64,000 nt of DNA, taken from Myxocyprinus asiaticus. Taxonomy: Eukaryota; Chordata; Actinopteri; Cypriniformes; Catostomidae. Below are positions 51,205 through 61,489 of this stretch, piece after piece. Numbering within the stretch: position 1 is the stretch's first letter; every line of letters begins with the position of its first letter. The stretch spans positions 31,257,001-31,321,000 of the forward strand of contig NC_059385.1 of assembly GCF_019703515.2 (NCBI RefSeq), read 5' to 3'. The position numbers and the translations under genes were made by a program. A model generated the notes under the pieces. That model did no database searches. It was not told the origin of the DNA and was given only the letters and a program-made list of their open reading frames with translations.

Positions 51205-51740
51205 TCTCTTGCAGAAAAGAGCAATAGAAGAGATTCCCCCTTCTCATAGAGAATGTAGTTTTTACAGCTGTTATTTCCTTGTCAAAATGTTGATTCAGAA
51301 TGCTTCCGCAAAAACAAATAATGTCACAAGTGTAGCCGGGGGACTGGTTTGTGATAGTTGATTTGAAGGATGCTTATTTTTACATTCAGATTGCACTGAA
51401 GCACAGGCGATTCCTCAGATTGGCTTTTGGGGGTAAAGCATACCAGTTTCACGTCCTTCCATTCAGGCTTGCTTTGGCAGCACAAACATTCATGAAATGC
51501 ATGGATCTAGCCTTGATGCCTTTGAGGGTTCAAGGCATCCGCATTTTGAATGATCTCGATGACTGGTTGGTGTTTGCTCACTCAGAGAGTTTGGCTGCCC
51601 AGCATCGAGATGCCATTCTCAGCCATTTAAACAATTTAGGGCTGTGAGTCAACCTAGACAAGAGTGTCCTGTTGCCAAGACAACAGACTCTCTTTCTAGG
51701 TGTGGAACTGGACTCGCTGGAGATGCAGGCGCATCTGTCT
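51205..51740 (+). pseudogene. DIRS-D reverse transcriptase remnant
   Basis: The start is frameshifted (KRAIEEIPPSHREC). The readable part from 51351 gives MIVDLKDAYFYIQI (motif A aspartate kept), RRFLRLAFGGKAYQFHVLPF and RILNDLDDWLVFAHS, in which the tyrosine of the YLDD box is aspartate. It continues HRDAILSHLNNLGL, a stop, then CPVAKTTDSL in the shifted FLGVELDSLE region. Confidence 0.8.
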
Positions 51741-51930
51741 CCAGCTTGCATTCAGTCATTACGACAGTGTCTAGCAATATTCAGAGTGAGATGTGTTCTC
51801 CCTGTGAGAACTTTTCACGGGCTGTTGGGGCTTATGATCGCAGCATCTGCTGTCATTCCCCTGTGCACGTTGTATGCAAGAACTTTCCAGTGCTGAATGA
51901 GATCCGTAAAGGGACTTTAACCACTGAGAC

Positions 51931-52720
51931 GTGTGTTGTCCCTTCAAAGTGATGGTTGGATGTTGCCATGCTCTGTTTCCATGGAAATGGACCCACTTTC
52001 TGATGTTGGGTGTTCCGTTGGGACAGGTGTGTCACTGCAAAGTGATAATGACAGATGCCTCCTCCGTGGATTGGGGCACAGTGTATGAAGGTCATCCAGC
52101 CTATGGAAAATGGACTGGCCAGCAGCTAGATTGGAACATAAATTGCCTGGAGATGTTGGTGGTGATGTTTGCATTGAGATTTTTCCTTCCGGACATTCAG
52201 GACAGTCATGTCCTCATCCGGTCGGACAACAGGATGGTGGTGTCTTACATCAACTGTCAGGGAGCGGTGCCCTCTCGTGCCATGCTGAGGCTGGCACATC
52301 ACACTCTTCTGTGGGCGCAGGAAAATCTACTGTCTCTACGAACTGTACATGTCCCAGGCCATTTGAATATGGGGGTGGATCTCATGTCCAGACAGGGTTT
52401 GATACCCGGAGAATGGGTATTACAACCTCAGATTGTGGAACAGATCTCTAGTAGGTTTGGCAGTGCGGACGTGCGGACGTGGACCTGTTTGCCTTGAGCG
52501 AGACAACACACTGTCACTATTGGCCACCTTACTTATGGTTTTTGACTCTGGTCTCTCTCCTGGAAGGGATGCTTTGGGAGATCCCAGTCAGGACGGACAT
52601 GTTGTCCCAGGCGCGGGGCAGCATTTGGCACCCCCGGCTGGACTTACAGGGGTTATGGGTTTGGCCCCTCAATGGGGCGCTCTGATGAATGATGGTTTAT
52701 CCCCACTGTGGTTGATACCA
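51931..52720 (+). pseudogene. DIRS-D RNase H and methyltransferase-like tail
   Basis: A long frame of 188 codons reads PLGQVCHCKVIMTDASSVDW (first RNase H aspartate in TDAS), NINCLEMLVVMFALRFFL, VLIRSDNRMVVSYINCQGAV and LRTVHVPGHLNMGVDLMSRQ. This RNase H looks nearly intact. After a frameshift near 52480 comes MDLFALSETTHCHYWPPYLW, the counterpart of the VDLFAS block that opens the Dam-like methyltransferase region, then decayed sequence. Confidence 0.82.
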
Positions 52721-52783
52721 TTCTGAATGCTAGAGCCCCATCAATGAGAAGGCTATATACAGTATATATATAAATGCCATATT

Positions 52784-53608
52784 TTGCCTCCTGTTGTCCA
52801 GTGGGAAATGAAGATCCAGTTCACTGCCCTATTGGTTCAGTGCTGGAGTTCTTACAGGAGCTCCCCTGCAATGCTTAAAGTCTATGTTGCTGCTATAGCA
52901 ACTGAATACATTCTTGTGAATGGGGTTTCTATTGATAGACATTCTCTTGTCTTTCGTTTCGGAGTGCGCAGGCTTAGACATTTTCATGTCCCTTTATGGG
53001 ATTTATCTGTGGTGCTCTCAGGTGCTCCTTTTGAGCCCTTAGCCCTTTTTGACTCTTAAAATTGCCCTGCTTTTGGCATTGGCTCTGTTTAAGAGGGTTT
53101 GTGATTTGCATGCCCTGTCGATCAATCCATTGTGTATGGATTTTGCACCAGGGTTATCAAAGTTTGTGTTGAGACCTCGTTTAGGATATTTGTCTAAAGT
53201 TATCTCTACATATTTTTGCTTGCAGACTATTAATTTGCGGTCTTTCTCTCCTCCTCCATTTGAGACGGATGAGAGTGAAGGTTGCATATGCTGTGCACTT
53301 TTAGGGCTCTGCGGGTTTTTGTTGACTGCACAAGCCAGTGGCATAAGTCAGAGCAGATGTTTGTATGTTTTGGTAGCTGCAACAGAAGTTTTTCGGTCTC
53401 TAAGCAGAGGCTTGTCTCATTGGCTTTTTGATGCAATTTCGAGTACTTATGAGGCGCACGATTTGCCTTCACCTGTGGGTATTCAGGCTCATTCTAGAGG
53501 AGCGTGGCACCCTCATGGGCTTTGGCTAGAGGTGCATCATTGGAGGACATTTGTAGGGTGGCAGAGTGGTCCTCTCCGCATACTTTTGTCATATTTTATA
53601 GCGTAGAG
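52784..53608 (+). pseudogene. DIRS-D tyrosine recombinase remnant
   Basis: First part: SSPAMLKVYVAAIATEYILV and HFHVPLWDLSVVLSGAPFEP. After a frameshift at about 53045: TLKIALLLALALFKRVCDLH (first arginine), LSKFVLRPRLGYLSKVIST, FVLVAATEVFRSLSRG-type sequence and GIQAHSRGAWHP (remnant of the HSTRG box). The tyrosine motif survives only in another frame near 53560-53600 (PHTFVIFYSV). It is inactive. Confidence 0.78.
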
Positions 53609-53624
53609 TTCCTACGAAATGGCA

Positions 53625-53934
53625 CGTCTCGGTTACGTACATAACCTTGGTTCTCTTAGTGGGAACAAAATGCTGTGTAGCTGGCATACTCTCTAGTAGC
53701 TGCATAGGCACATGCCTCCTGCAGAAAATCTGAGGGATGCCGCTATGGGCTGATGCTTATAAGGAGCCCATTACTTAGCTCCTTATGGAAGTCACTTAAA
53801 TGATATCAGCCAATTAATTGGTGTGATTGTGTAAGGGCTTCAGACCATGTGACCACTGACATGATCCCTATTGCGCCATCACACAGCATCTTGTTCCCAC
53901 TCAGGGAACCAAGGTTACGTATGTAACTGAGACG
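53625..53934. repeat. DIRS-D 3' terminal module with 54-nt inverted arms
   Basis: Arms at 53625-53678 and 53881-53934 are nearly perfect complements (CGTCTCGGTTACGTACATAA against TTACGTATGTAACTGAGACG). The loop of about 200 bp contains CCAATTAATTGG and the small palindrome AGGAGCCCATTACTTAGCTCCT, with TTATAAGG just before it. Confidence 0.85.
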
Positions 53935-54445
53935 TTTTAGCCACCAAGTGGTGACAAAAGACCATTTCTATGTGTTATGAGCCAGTAAAGTTTGACGTGC
54001 ATTGAGTCAGCGCATGTCAGTTAGCGAGTGGTTTTCTTTGAAGTCATTGTCATTGTCTCTCACTCCATGATCACTCGATTACTACTCCTTCATTACAGCT
54101 GGGAAATGCAGTTAAACTAATTGCTTCAGCATTAAGGCTTACACAGCTGAGAGACACAACAGACGGAGTAATAAAAAACATACTCAGGGTGCTTACCTTT
54201 TACAGGAGTTTCTGCTTTGTGAGAAGATATAAATATTCAACATGGCATAGGAGAGAACAGTTTCTATAGTGAATGACTCTTGAACCGGCTATACAAAGTA
54301 CTCAGTGGAGACCCCTGCTTAGATGGCTATTTTTACATCGAGAAAATAGAGTGTATTTGACCAGAATTGCCATTATCTTCAGCAAGCTGAGTAACACTAC
54401 ACTACAGTTTGGGAGTTGCGACAGACCCAGTCTATCGCACAAGGT

Positions 54446-54447
<2 letters not shown>
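53935..54447. other. Intergenic DNA, no gene seen
   Basis: No conserved frame on either strand. Confidence 0.4.
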
Positions 54448-54492
<45 letters not shown>

Positions 54493-54512
54493 AAACACAC
54501 ACACACACATAC
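54448..54512. repeat. (TC)n and (AC)n compound microsatellite
   Basis: About 40 bp of TC units followed by a short CA run. Serine/leucine-rich and glutamate/arginine-rich frames here are artefacts. Confidence 0.95.
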
Positions 54513-54751
54513 ACAGACATCCTTGTTTCTCCAGTGACATGTTAGGAACAGCCCAAGCCATCATTACTAGTTCTAAAGTTACATTTTTAATTAGTAACGG
54601 AGGCTTGTGCACATCTTTTAAACTAGCAATGGCAGATCCTGATCCGTGGAGTAAGAAAGTAGTTCCATGCACAAATGCATTTTCTTGTGACAGTCCTTAG
54701 TTTTTCCAATTTTTTATTTATTTACTTATTCTTTGAACTGTTGTATAAAAG

Positions 54752-54870
54752 CAATATCACACTTGCAATCATGCTGTATGGCCCTAAATCAGCATGGCTG
54801 TGATTGCCTTCGGCCAAATTACAGCTGCACAGATGTCGGGCCATACAGCACTCTTGCTCGTGTGATATTG
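54752..54870. mobile_element. Hairpin-forming MITE-like element
   Basis: CAATATCACAC and TGCTGTATGGCCC on the left pair with GGGCCATACAGCA and GTGTGATATTG on the right. The whole 119 bp can fold into a long stem-loop. No protein is encoded. Confidence 0.7.
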
Positions 54871-55140
54871 GTTATATATATATATATATATATAATTGAA
54901 ACCAATATGTCCTTATGTATGTATGCATGTACTGTATGTATGTATGTATATATGAGAGCTTCAGACTATATTTTGCATCCCATTTGTGGAAATTTCAACA
55001 AATAACAGTCAATCAAACAAACTGAGACAACAGCAAATATGTGAAACAAACAAAATTAAACAGAGGTAGAGGTCAGAGGTAGCTGAAGTTTATGTATGTA
55101 TGTATATATGTACGTACATATGTATGTATTTTTTATGTAT
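54871..55140. repeat. AT and TATG simple repeats
   Basis: (AT)n at about 54873-54893 and two TATG-rich tracts at about 54912-54953 and 55091-55138. Confidence 0.85.
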
Positions 55141-55832
55141 TTATTCCCTTGCTTTTTAGATGTTATTTCAAGGCAGTATAATTCATATACATTTTTAAAA
55201 TTGTGTTTTAGAAAACTCTAAATATATTTATAGATGACCTTGTGAATAATAACCTGGAATGGAATTGCTAATCAACAGTGATCTACCCTCAGGAACATCT
55301 GTCCAGAGCTCTTTAGCATTCCACACCAGAGCCAATGACTGGAGACAGGCAGAGACATGGAAGAGATTATACACACAGTTAATAGGAAAAACAAATCTAT
55401 GGTCTGCAGGTGTCACAAGCTGACACACACACCACCCAACATCATGCACTGACACACATACACACTGACATAAAACAACAGTTAGATTGCATTCCTAAAC
55501 AAACTACAGACACTTCCACAGATTTATTTCTGTCATAAAAAACAGATAAGAATTAATAAGATTCAAAAAGAAATAACAAGATTTTCTCCTAAAAGGCACT
55601 TGATGTTATTTACTGTACAAAGTACCTTGCCTGTCATTCAAAGATAACAAACTGGCCATTCCTACTATGCAGTACATTTTTATGCCCATTAATATCTCTC
55701 TTAGAATACTGAACAAAGTACTACACTCACTTTCCATCCTGTTAGTCTTTTGTGATGTCCATTTACAGTAAATTATGAAAGCCAGTTCCTTGACAATATC
55801 CTTCAGAAAGTGATATCATTTTTGGTTGGAAA
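55141..55832. other. Intergenic DNA, no gene seen
   Basis: A minus-strand frame at 55228-55455 shows no known domain. Confidence 0.4.
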
Positions 55833-56230
55833 ACGTCCTGGTTACTTGCGTAACCTCCATTCCCTGATGGAGGGAATGAGACGTTGTATCGATGTAGTGA
55901 CACTAGGGGTCACTCTTGGGAGCCTGAGACACCTCTGGTCTTTGATAAAAGGCCAATGAAAATTGGTGAGTGGTATTTGCATGCCACTCCCCCGGACATA
56001 CGGGTATAAAAGGAGCTTGTATGCAACCACTCATTCAGGTTTTATGCTGAGGAGCCGAAACAAGGTCCGGCCATTTCAGTGGGTAGTTCAGCGTTGTGGC
56101 AGGAGGGACACAACGTCTCGTTCCCTCCATCAGGGAACGGAGGTTACACAAGTAATCAGGACGTTCCCTATCGGTCACTCACTCGACGTTGTGTCGATGT
56201 AGTGACACTAGGGGTCCCCATAAAAAACGC
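55833..56230. repeat. DIRS-C 3' terminal module with inverted arms and promoter motifs
   Basis: Arms at 55833-55887 and 56110-56164 are complements with about five differences over 55 nt (AACCTCCATTCCCTGATGG against its mate). The loop holds, on the plus strand, CCAATGAAAATTGG, octamer ATTTGCAT (55975-55982) between GAGTGG and CCACTC, and TATAAA (56005-56010). After arm 2, GATGTAGTGACACTAGGGG repeats directly. Confidence 0.9.
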
Positions 56231-56850
56231 TGCAACTGGCTGAACTGTGTTACGTTAACTGGCGGTGTGTGACGGGCAGACAACTGTGTGCCTCATAGCC
56301 ATCAGGTCTAGTCGAGGAGTGTCCCTCCCAAGGGAAGGACACCGTGGAGACCACACCTCGCCCAAAGAGAGGGGGGGATATTTAAGTGGAAAATACATCA
56401 CATGGTCTTGCCGACCGTGTGGAGAAGTCTCATGGTAGATCCTACCCAATGGGGGAGGAGTTACTACAAACATGGAGACTGTGGCAGAGGGGTCTTTGCC
56501 CAAGGAAGACGCAGTTTGCCAACAGGGAAACAAATTAGTGGAAGATATATATATCGCATGGGGTTTCCTTACAGGGAACCACCACATGCGGAGCACCTAC
56601 CCCAGAACAGGGCTCTTAGTTAGCACGCGTACTGGGCCAGCAGTGAGTCTCTCTGAAAACTCGACTGCCACAGGGCTCGGAGGAAGTCAACCAGGGAACA
56701 TAGTTTGTGAACACTACTGGGAATTAATGGCGCACATCTTCAGCTCAGAGGAGGTGAAAGGCACTAAGTGCAAGTGATACACCCGGCCAGCTATCCCGGG
56801 CTTATCCGCTTGTATTGTGTGCCACTACCTGGGACGAAACCGGTTCCATC
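56231..56850 (-). other. DIRS-C 3' non-coding region
   Basis: Lies between the recombinase end and the terminal module. Its mate in DIRS-B is about 44450-44905. Open frames on both strands here are not conserved as protein. Confidence 0.6.
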
Positions 56851-57924
56851 CAGAGGTTGTAGAACCTTGCAACGGTGTTGGGTGTTGCCCAGCCCGTTGC
56901 TCTGCAAATGTCTGTTAGAGAGCACCCCTTGCCAGGGCCCAGGAGGCTGCTACACCCCTGGTAGAATGGGCTCGTAGCCCTACTGGGGGCAGCCCGTCCT
57001 GGGCGTGATATGCCATAGCTATGGAGTCAATGAGCCAGTGGGCGATCCTCTGCTTGGAGACAGCGCTTCCTTTCCGCTGTGAACCAAAGCAGACAAAAAG
57101 CTGCTCAGAGATCCTAAAGCTCGTGCGTGCATGCGATCTAAATAGATGTGTAAAGCGTGCACCAGACACAGCAACGACAGGGCTGGGTCTGCCTCCTCCT
57201 GGGACAGCGCTCGCAGGTTCACCACCTGGTCCCTAAAAGGGGTCGTAGGAACCTTGGGCACATAGCCTGGTTGGGGTCTCAAGATCACGTGAGAGTAGCC
57301 CGGACCGAACTCCAGGCACGTTTCGCTGACAGAGAATGCTTGCAGGTCTCCTACCCTCTTGATGGAAGTGAGCGCAGTCAGGAGGGCAGTCTTCAAGGAG
57401 AGTGCCTTAAGCTCAGCTGACTGCAAAGGCTCAAAGGGGGCTCTCTGTAGACCCTGAAGAACTACAGAGAGGTCCCATGAGGTAACGAGTCGCAGTCTGG
57501 AGGGGTTCAGCCTCCTGGCACTTCTCAGGAACCTGATGATCAGGTCATGCTTCCCTAAGAACGTACCGTCCACTGTGTCGTGGTGTGCTTCTATAGCAGC
57601 AATGTACACCTTCAAGGTGGAAGGGGACAGCCACCCTTCCAACTTCTCCTGCAGGAAGGAAAGCACCGATCGGACTGCGCATCTCTGGGGGTCTTCCCGT
57701 CGGGAAGAACACCACTTAGTGAACAGATGCGACTTGAAGGCATACAGGCACCTCATAGAGGGGGCCCTAGCCTGAGTGATTGTGTCTACCACCGTGGGTG
57801 GTAGACCGCTTAGGTCTTCCGCGTTCCATCCAGGGGCCAGACATGGAGATTCCAGAGGTCTGGTCATGGGTGCCAGATGGTGCCCCGTCCCTGAGAAAGA
57901 AGGTCCTTCTTCAGGAGAATTCAC
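56850..57924 (-). pseudogene. DIRS-C tyrosine recombinase, frameshifted
   Basis: The recombinase integrates circular DIRS DNA. The 301-codon frame at 57924-57019 contains PPTVVDTITQARAPSMRCLY, AIEAHHDTVDGTFLGKHDLI, TSIKRVGDLQAFSV (first arginine), HVILRPQPGYVPKVPTTPF and LSQEEADPALSLLCLVHALH. A frameshift near 57130 ends it. The frame at 57169-56915 goes on with RISEQLFVCFGSQRKGSA, KQRIAHWLIDSIAMAYHAQD and AHSTRGVAASWALARGA (H-x-x-R). A second frameshift near 56920 precedes the tyrosine segment. Length and order are normal for the family. Confidence 0.88.
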
Positions 57925-58784
57925 CAGGGGGGGCTGTCACGAGGAGTGTGAGGTCCGAGAACCACGTCTGGGTGGGCCAGTAGGGTGCTACCAGGATGAC
58001 CTGCTCCTCGTCCTCCCTGACCTTGCACAGAGTCTGTGCAAGTAGGCTCACTGGGGGAAACGCACATTTCCGTAGGGCAGGAGGCCAGCTGTGTGCCAGC
58101 GTGTCTATGCCGAGAGGTGCCTCGGTCAGGGCATACCAGAGCAGGCAGTGGGAGGATTCTTGGGAGGCGAACAAGTCTACCTGTGCCTGTCCGAATCGAC
58201 TCCAAATCAGTTGGACCACCTGAGGGTGGAGTCTCCACTCTCCTCTGAGGATAACCTGCTGTGACAGCCCGTCTGCTGCAGTGTTGAGGTCGCCCGGGAT
58301 ATGAATGGCTCGCAGCGACTTGAAGTGCTGCTGACTCCAGAGGAGATGTCGGGCGAGTTGTGACATACAACGAAAGTGCAGACCGCCTTGGCAGTTGACA
58401 TATGCTACCATTGCAGTGTTGTCTGTCCGAACGAACACGTGCTTGCCCTGGATCAACAGCCAGAACCTCCACAGGGTGAGCAGAATTGCCAACAACTCGA
58501 GGCAGTTGATGTGCCAATGCAGCCACGGGCCAATCCATAAGCCATGAGACCACGACGCGCCTGGAGACCTGATCTAGGGGAACACCTGCCTGAAGAAATG
58601 AGAGGTCGGTCCAAGGGCTGAAGAGGCGGTGACAGACCGGCGTGATGGCCACGCGATGTGTCCCGCAGCACCATGCCCATCTCGGAACTTGAGTCTGAAG
58701 CCAGTGCTGAAGCGGTCTCATATGCATCAACCCGAGCGGGGTGGCCACCGCTGAGGATGCCATATGCCCCAGGAGCATCTGAAT
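57911..58784 (-). pseudogene. DIRS-C RNase H and methyltransferase-like region, catalytic block lost
   Basis: The frame at 58495-57911 reads MLAILLTLWRFWLLIQGKHV, FVRTDNTAMVAYVNCQGGLH, LRAIHIPGDLNTAADGLSQQ and then QAQVDLFASQESSHC, LGIDTLAHSWPPALRK and EEQVILVAPYWPTQTWFSDL. The first half is RNase H, the second the Dam-like methyltransferase position. Just upstream, the block with TMDAS...GWG seen in DIRS-A is missing: DQVSRRVVV runs straight into SWLMDWPVAA. The first RNase H aspartate is therefore gone and the frame is shifted. Confidence 0.82.
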
Positions 58785-58986
58785 GTGGAGTGGTGGTGGC
58801 GTAGTGGACTAAAGCACTGAACAGGTAAGAAGAAGGTTGTTGGTTCAATCCCCACAGCCACTACCATTGTGTCCTTGAGCAAGGCACTTAACTCCAGGTT
58901 GCTCCAGGGGGATTGTCCCTGTAATAAGGGCACTGTAAGTTGCTTTAGATAAAAGCATCTGCCAAACGCACAAATGTAAATGTAAA
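58785..58986 (+). mobile_element. tRNA-derived SINE inserted in DIRS-C
   Basis: An A-box-like TGGCGTAGTGG at 58797-58807 and B-box-like GGTTCAATCCC at 58842-58852 are spaced as in tRNA promoters. The body includes TGTCCTTGAGCAAGGCACTT and ends GATAAAAGCATCTGCCAAA followed by an AAATGTAAATGTAAAT tail. This body and tail fit the HAmo-type SINEs of cypriniform fish (from recall). In DIRS-A the same site is uninterrupted (32881-32900), which confirms the insertion. Confidence 0.88.
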
Positions 58987-59708
58987 TTAAAGAGTTTCAG
59001 TGGAACTGCTGTTTTCTGTTTGAACGCCTTCAAACAGGTCAGCACCGACTGTGCACGCTCGTTCATGAGGTGCACTGACAATAAGACTGAGTCCAACTCC
59101 AAACCAAGAAAAGAGATGCTCTGAACCGGGAGGAGCTTGCTCTTTTCCCAGTTGACCCGAAGCCCTAATCGGCTGAGGTGCGAGAGCACCAAGTCCCTGT
59201 GTGCACACAACATGTCCCGAGAGTGAGCTAGGATTAGCCAATCGTCGAGATAGTTGAAAATGTGAATGCCCACTTCCCTTAATGGGGCAAGAGCTGCCTC
59301 TGCGACCTTCGTGAAGACGCGAGGGGACAAGGACAGACCAAAAGGGAGGACCTTATACTGATACGCCTGACCCTCAAATGCAAACCGCAGGAAGGGTCTG
59401 TGTCGAGGTAGAATCGAGACATGAAAGTATGCATCCTTCAGGTCTACCGCCATGAACCAATCTTGATGCCGGACGCTCATCAGAATGCGGTTTTGCATCA
59501 GCATTTTGAACGGGAGGCTGTGTAAAGCCCTGTTCAGTACTCGCAGGTCCAAGATTGGCTGCAACCCACTGCATTTTTTCGGTACGATGAAGTAGGGGCT
59601 GTAAAACCCCTTCTTCATCTTAGCCAGAGGGACAGGTTCTATCGCACCTTTCCGTAGGAGGGTGGCGATCTCCGCATGCAAGGTAGCAGCGTTTTTGTCC
59701 TTCATCAA
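58987..59708 (-). pseudogene. DIRS-C reverse transcriptase, intact core but cut by a SINE
   Basis: The 287-codon frame begins MMKDKNAATLHAEIATLLRK and contains KMKKGFYSPYFIVPKK, LQPILDLRVLNRALHSLPF, motif A AVDLKDAYFHV, QYKVLPFGLSLSPRVF, motif C NYLDDWLILAHS, CAHRDLVLSHLSRLGLRVNW and SISFLGLELDS. All catalytic aspartates are present. Its C-terminus runs into the SINE, so the last 30 or so codons (to 58845) are SINE-derived. This is the best-preserved RT in the window; the gene is nevertheless separated from its RNase H. Confidence 0.9.
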
Positions 59709-60315
59709 GGTGAAGTGGATACCGCTGAACCTGGGCAGATGCCTGACGAACTGAATCGTGTAGCCGAGTAGTATGGTCTGGACCAGCCATCACAACGGAT
59801 TGGAAAGCGCAAGCCACGCATCCAAGTTCCGCGCGAGGGAGACCAAAGCAACAACATCGTTGGACGTACCGGCAGGTGGGGCCCCATGGCGTGTCGGAGC
59901 TCAAGGTGCCACACCATGTTGTGGCCGTGCTGAGTCTAGGGACATCGAAGCACTTACCTGGCTCCTTGTGACCACCCCCGGAACAGCCTGGGACAGGAAA
60001 GGAAGAGGCCTATCCTTGCAACCCGTGGAGACTGTCACAGCTGGGCGCGCAGGGGCGGGGAGACCGCCGCTGGAGCGCCAATCCTGCAAGGGAAAAAAGG
60101 TGGATGGTGGTCATGATGACGACCCATGTATGTGACCCAGGGAAGGAGGAAACCGCTCTTTTGCTGAACTGTTGGGTACCGCAGCCACTTGGGAATGCGC
60201 CGAAATCAAATGAAAAGGCAACGAAAGATTCTCCATCCGGCCCTTCACCGGGGGATGGAGTGGTCTTACTACCAGCTCCAATACAGTGGGTTTCGTCGAC
60301 CCTGGGTCGCCCGTC
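59709..60315 (-). other. DIRS-C spacer between gag and RT
   Basis: Non-coding in this copy; overlapping frames on both strands are not conserved. Matches the spacer of DIRS-B at about 42983-43480. Confidence 0.55.
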
Positions 60316-61262
60316 TCAGGGGCGCTTTGATGACCTTCGTGGGTTCTTGGCAGCTGGCCGTGAGACGGGTGGTGTCTGCTTCCTGCTGTGGGCTCCATGC
60401 CGGGGCCGGGCCGAAGGGGCGGGCTGCGGCGGAGCCAGTGCAGTCACCGCAGGGGGACTCCCTTGACGACGAGCAGACGGGGTGTGGGATCTTGAGCCAC
60501 GCTGGGACAGGATATGCCACATAGCCTCCGTCTGCTGCTTCACCGTCGAGAACTGCTGGACAAAGTCCTCAACGGTGTCGCCGAATAGGCCAGCCTGGGA
60601 GATGGGGGCAACAAGGAACCATGTCTTGTCGGCCTCACCCATCTCAACCAGGTTGAGCCAAAGGTGGCACTCCTGGACCACTAATGTGGACATCGTCTGC
60701 CCGTGAGTCCGCGCCATGACCTTCGTCGCTCGGAGAGCAAGGTCGGTCGCCGAGTGCAGTTCCTGCATCAGATATGGGGCGGAACTACCCTCGTGCAGTT
60801 CTTTTAGTGCCTTGGCTTGGTGGACCTGCAGGAGAGCCATGGCGTGCAGGGCAGAGGCGGCTTGTACAGCTGTAGGCTTTGGCCATCAGGGACGACATGA
60901 ACCTACAGGGCTTGGACAGGACCTTTGGGCGTCCGCGTCAGGTGGCGGCGCTCTGCGGGCATAGGTGCACTGTGAGTGCCTTATCCACCAGGGAATTGCC
61001 GTATAGCCCCTGGCCACCCCACCATCGAGGGTAGTGAGGGCGGGGGAACTAAGAAATCGGGACCGGGCAGTGAACGCTTTCTTATGAAAGCAAGCCATGA
61101 CTGCAACGTTGCCATGGTCATGTTCTCGCAGCGAGTACATGAACCATCCACGAACGCTGCCTCCATGTGGGTCGCGCCCAGACACAAAAGACAGTGATCG
61201 TGACCATCTGAAGTTGAGAGGTAACGACCGCAACCAGGAATAACACACAATCGGAAAGGCAT
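60316..61262 (-). pseudogene. DIRS-C gag-like gene, frameshifted
   Basis: Starts at the ATG at 61262 with MPFRLCVIPGCGRYLSTSDG, HDHCLLCLGATHMEAAFVDG and SCTRCENM: a cysteine/histidine cluster that looks like a zinc-binding N-terminus. A frameshift lies between about 60840 and 60981. The second frame reads MALLQVHQAKALKELHEGSS, MQELHSATDLALRATKVMAR, STLVVQECHLWLNLVEMGEA and LFGDTVEDFVQQFSTVKQQT, with a basic proline-rich tail (RRQGSPPAV onward) suited to RNA binding. The role as packaging protein is inferred from its place in the element. Confidence 0.82.
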
Positions 61263-61489
61263 CTTTAAAAAGACGCATGTTTAAAAAGACGTTCCGTGTG
61301 TGCCGCTCTTTTTTAGAGAAATATACTCTTTCAGGAAAATATACTCTCTTTTTTCTGCCGAAGCGCCCAGGGGCGTTCTCTGCAGTGCACCAGTGCAGAG
61401 GAGGGAGAAGCCGCTGAAATGCGCCGTCAGATCCAGCAGAGGTGAATGAACAGTCGTGAAAATTCAGCTCAGTGAGCATGACCTTTCAG

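Larger units (their letters stand above)
51195..53934 (+). mobile_element. DIRS-D, divergent DIRS1-like element, defective
   Basis: Plus strand: reverse transcriptase (from about 51.2 kb), RNase H with methyltransferase-like tail, tyrosine recombinase and a 3' terminal module. Protein blocks are homologous to DIRS-A/B/C but clearly diverged, and the codon composition is less GC-rich. No gag gene or 5' terminal repeat was found upstream, so the copy is 5' truncated. Confidence 0.85.

Noticed and set aside
58797..58852. A-box and B-box as a possible tRNA gene
   Set aside because: No cloverleaf or acceptor stem pairs, and the body and tail are those of a SINE.
57536..60524. Plus-strand frames across DIRS-C
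   Set aside because: Antisense shadows of DIRS coding sequence; none carries a domain.
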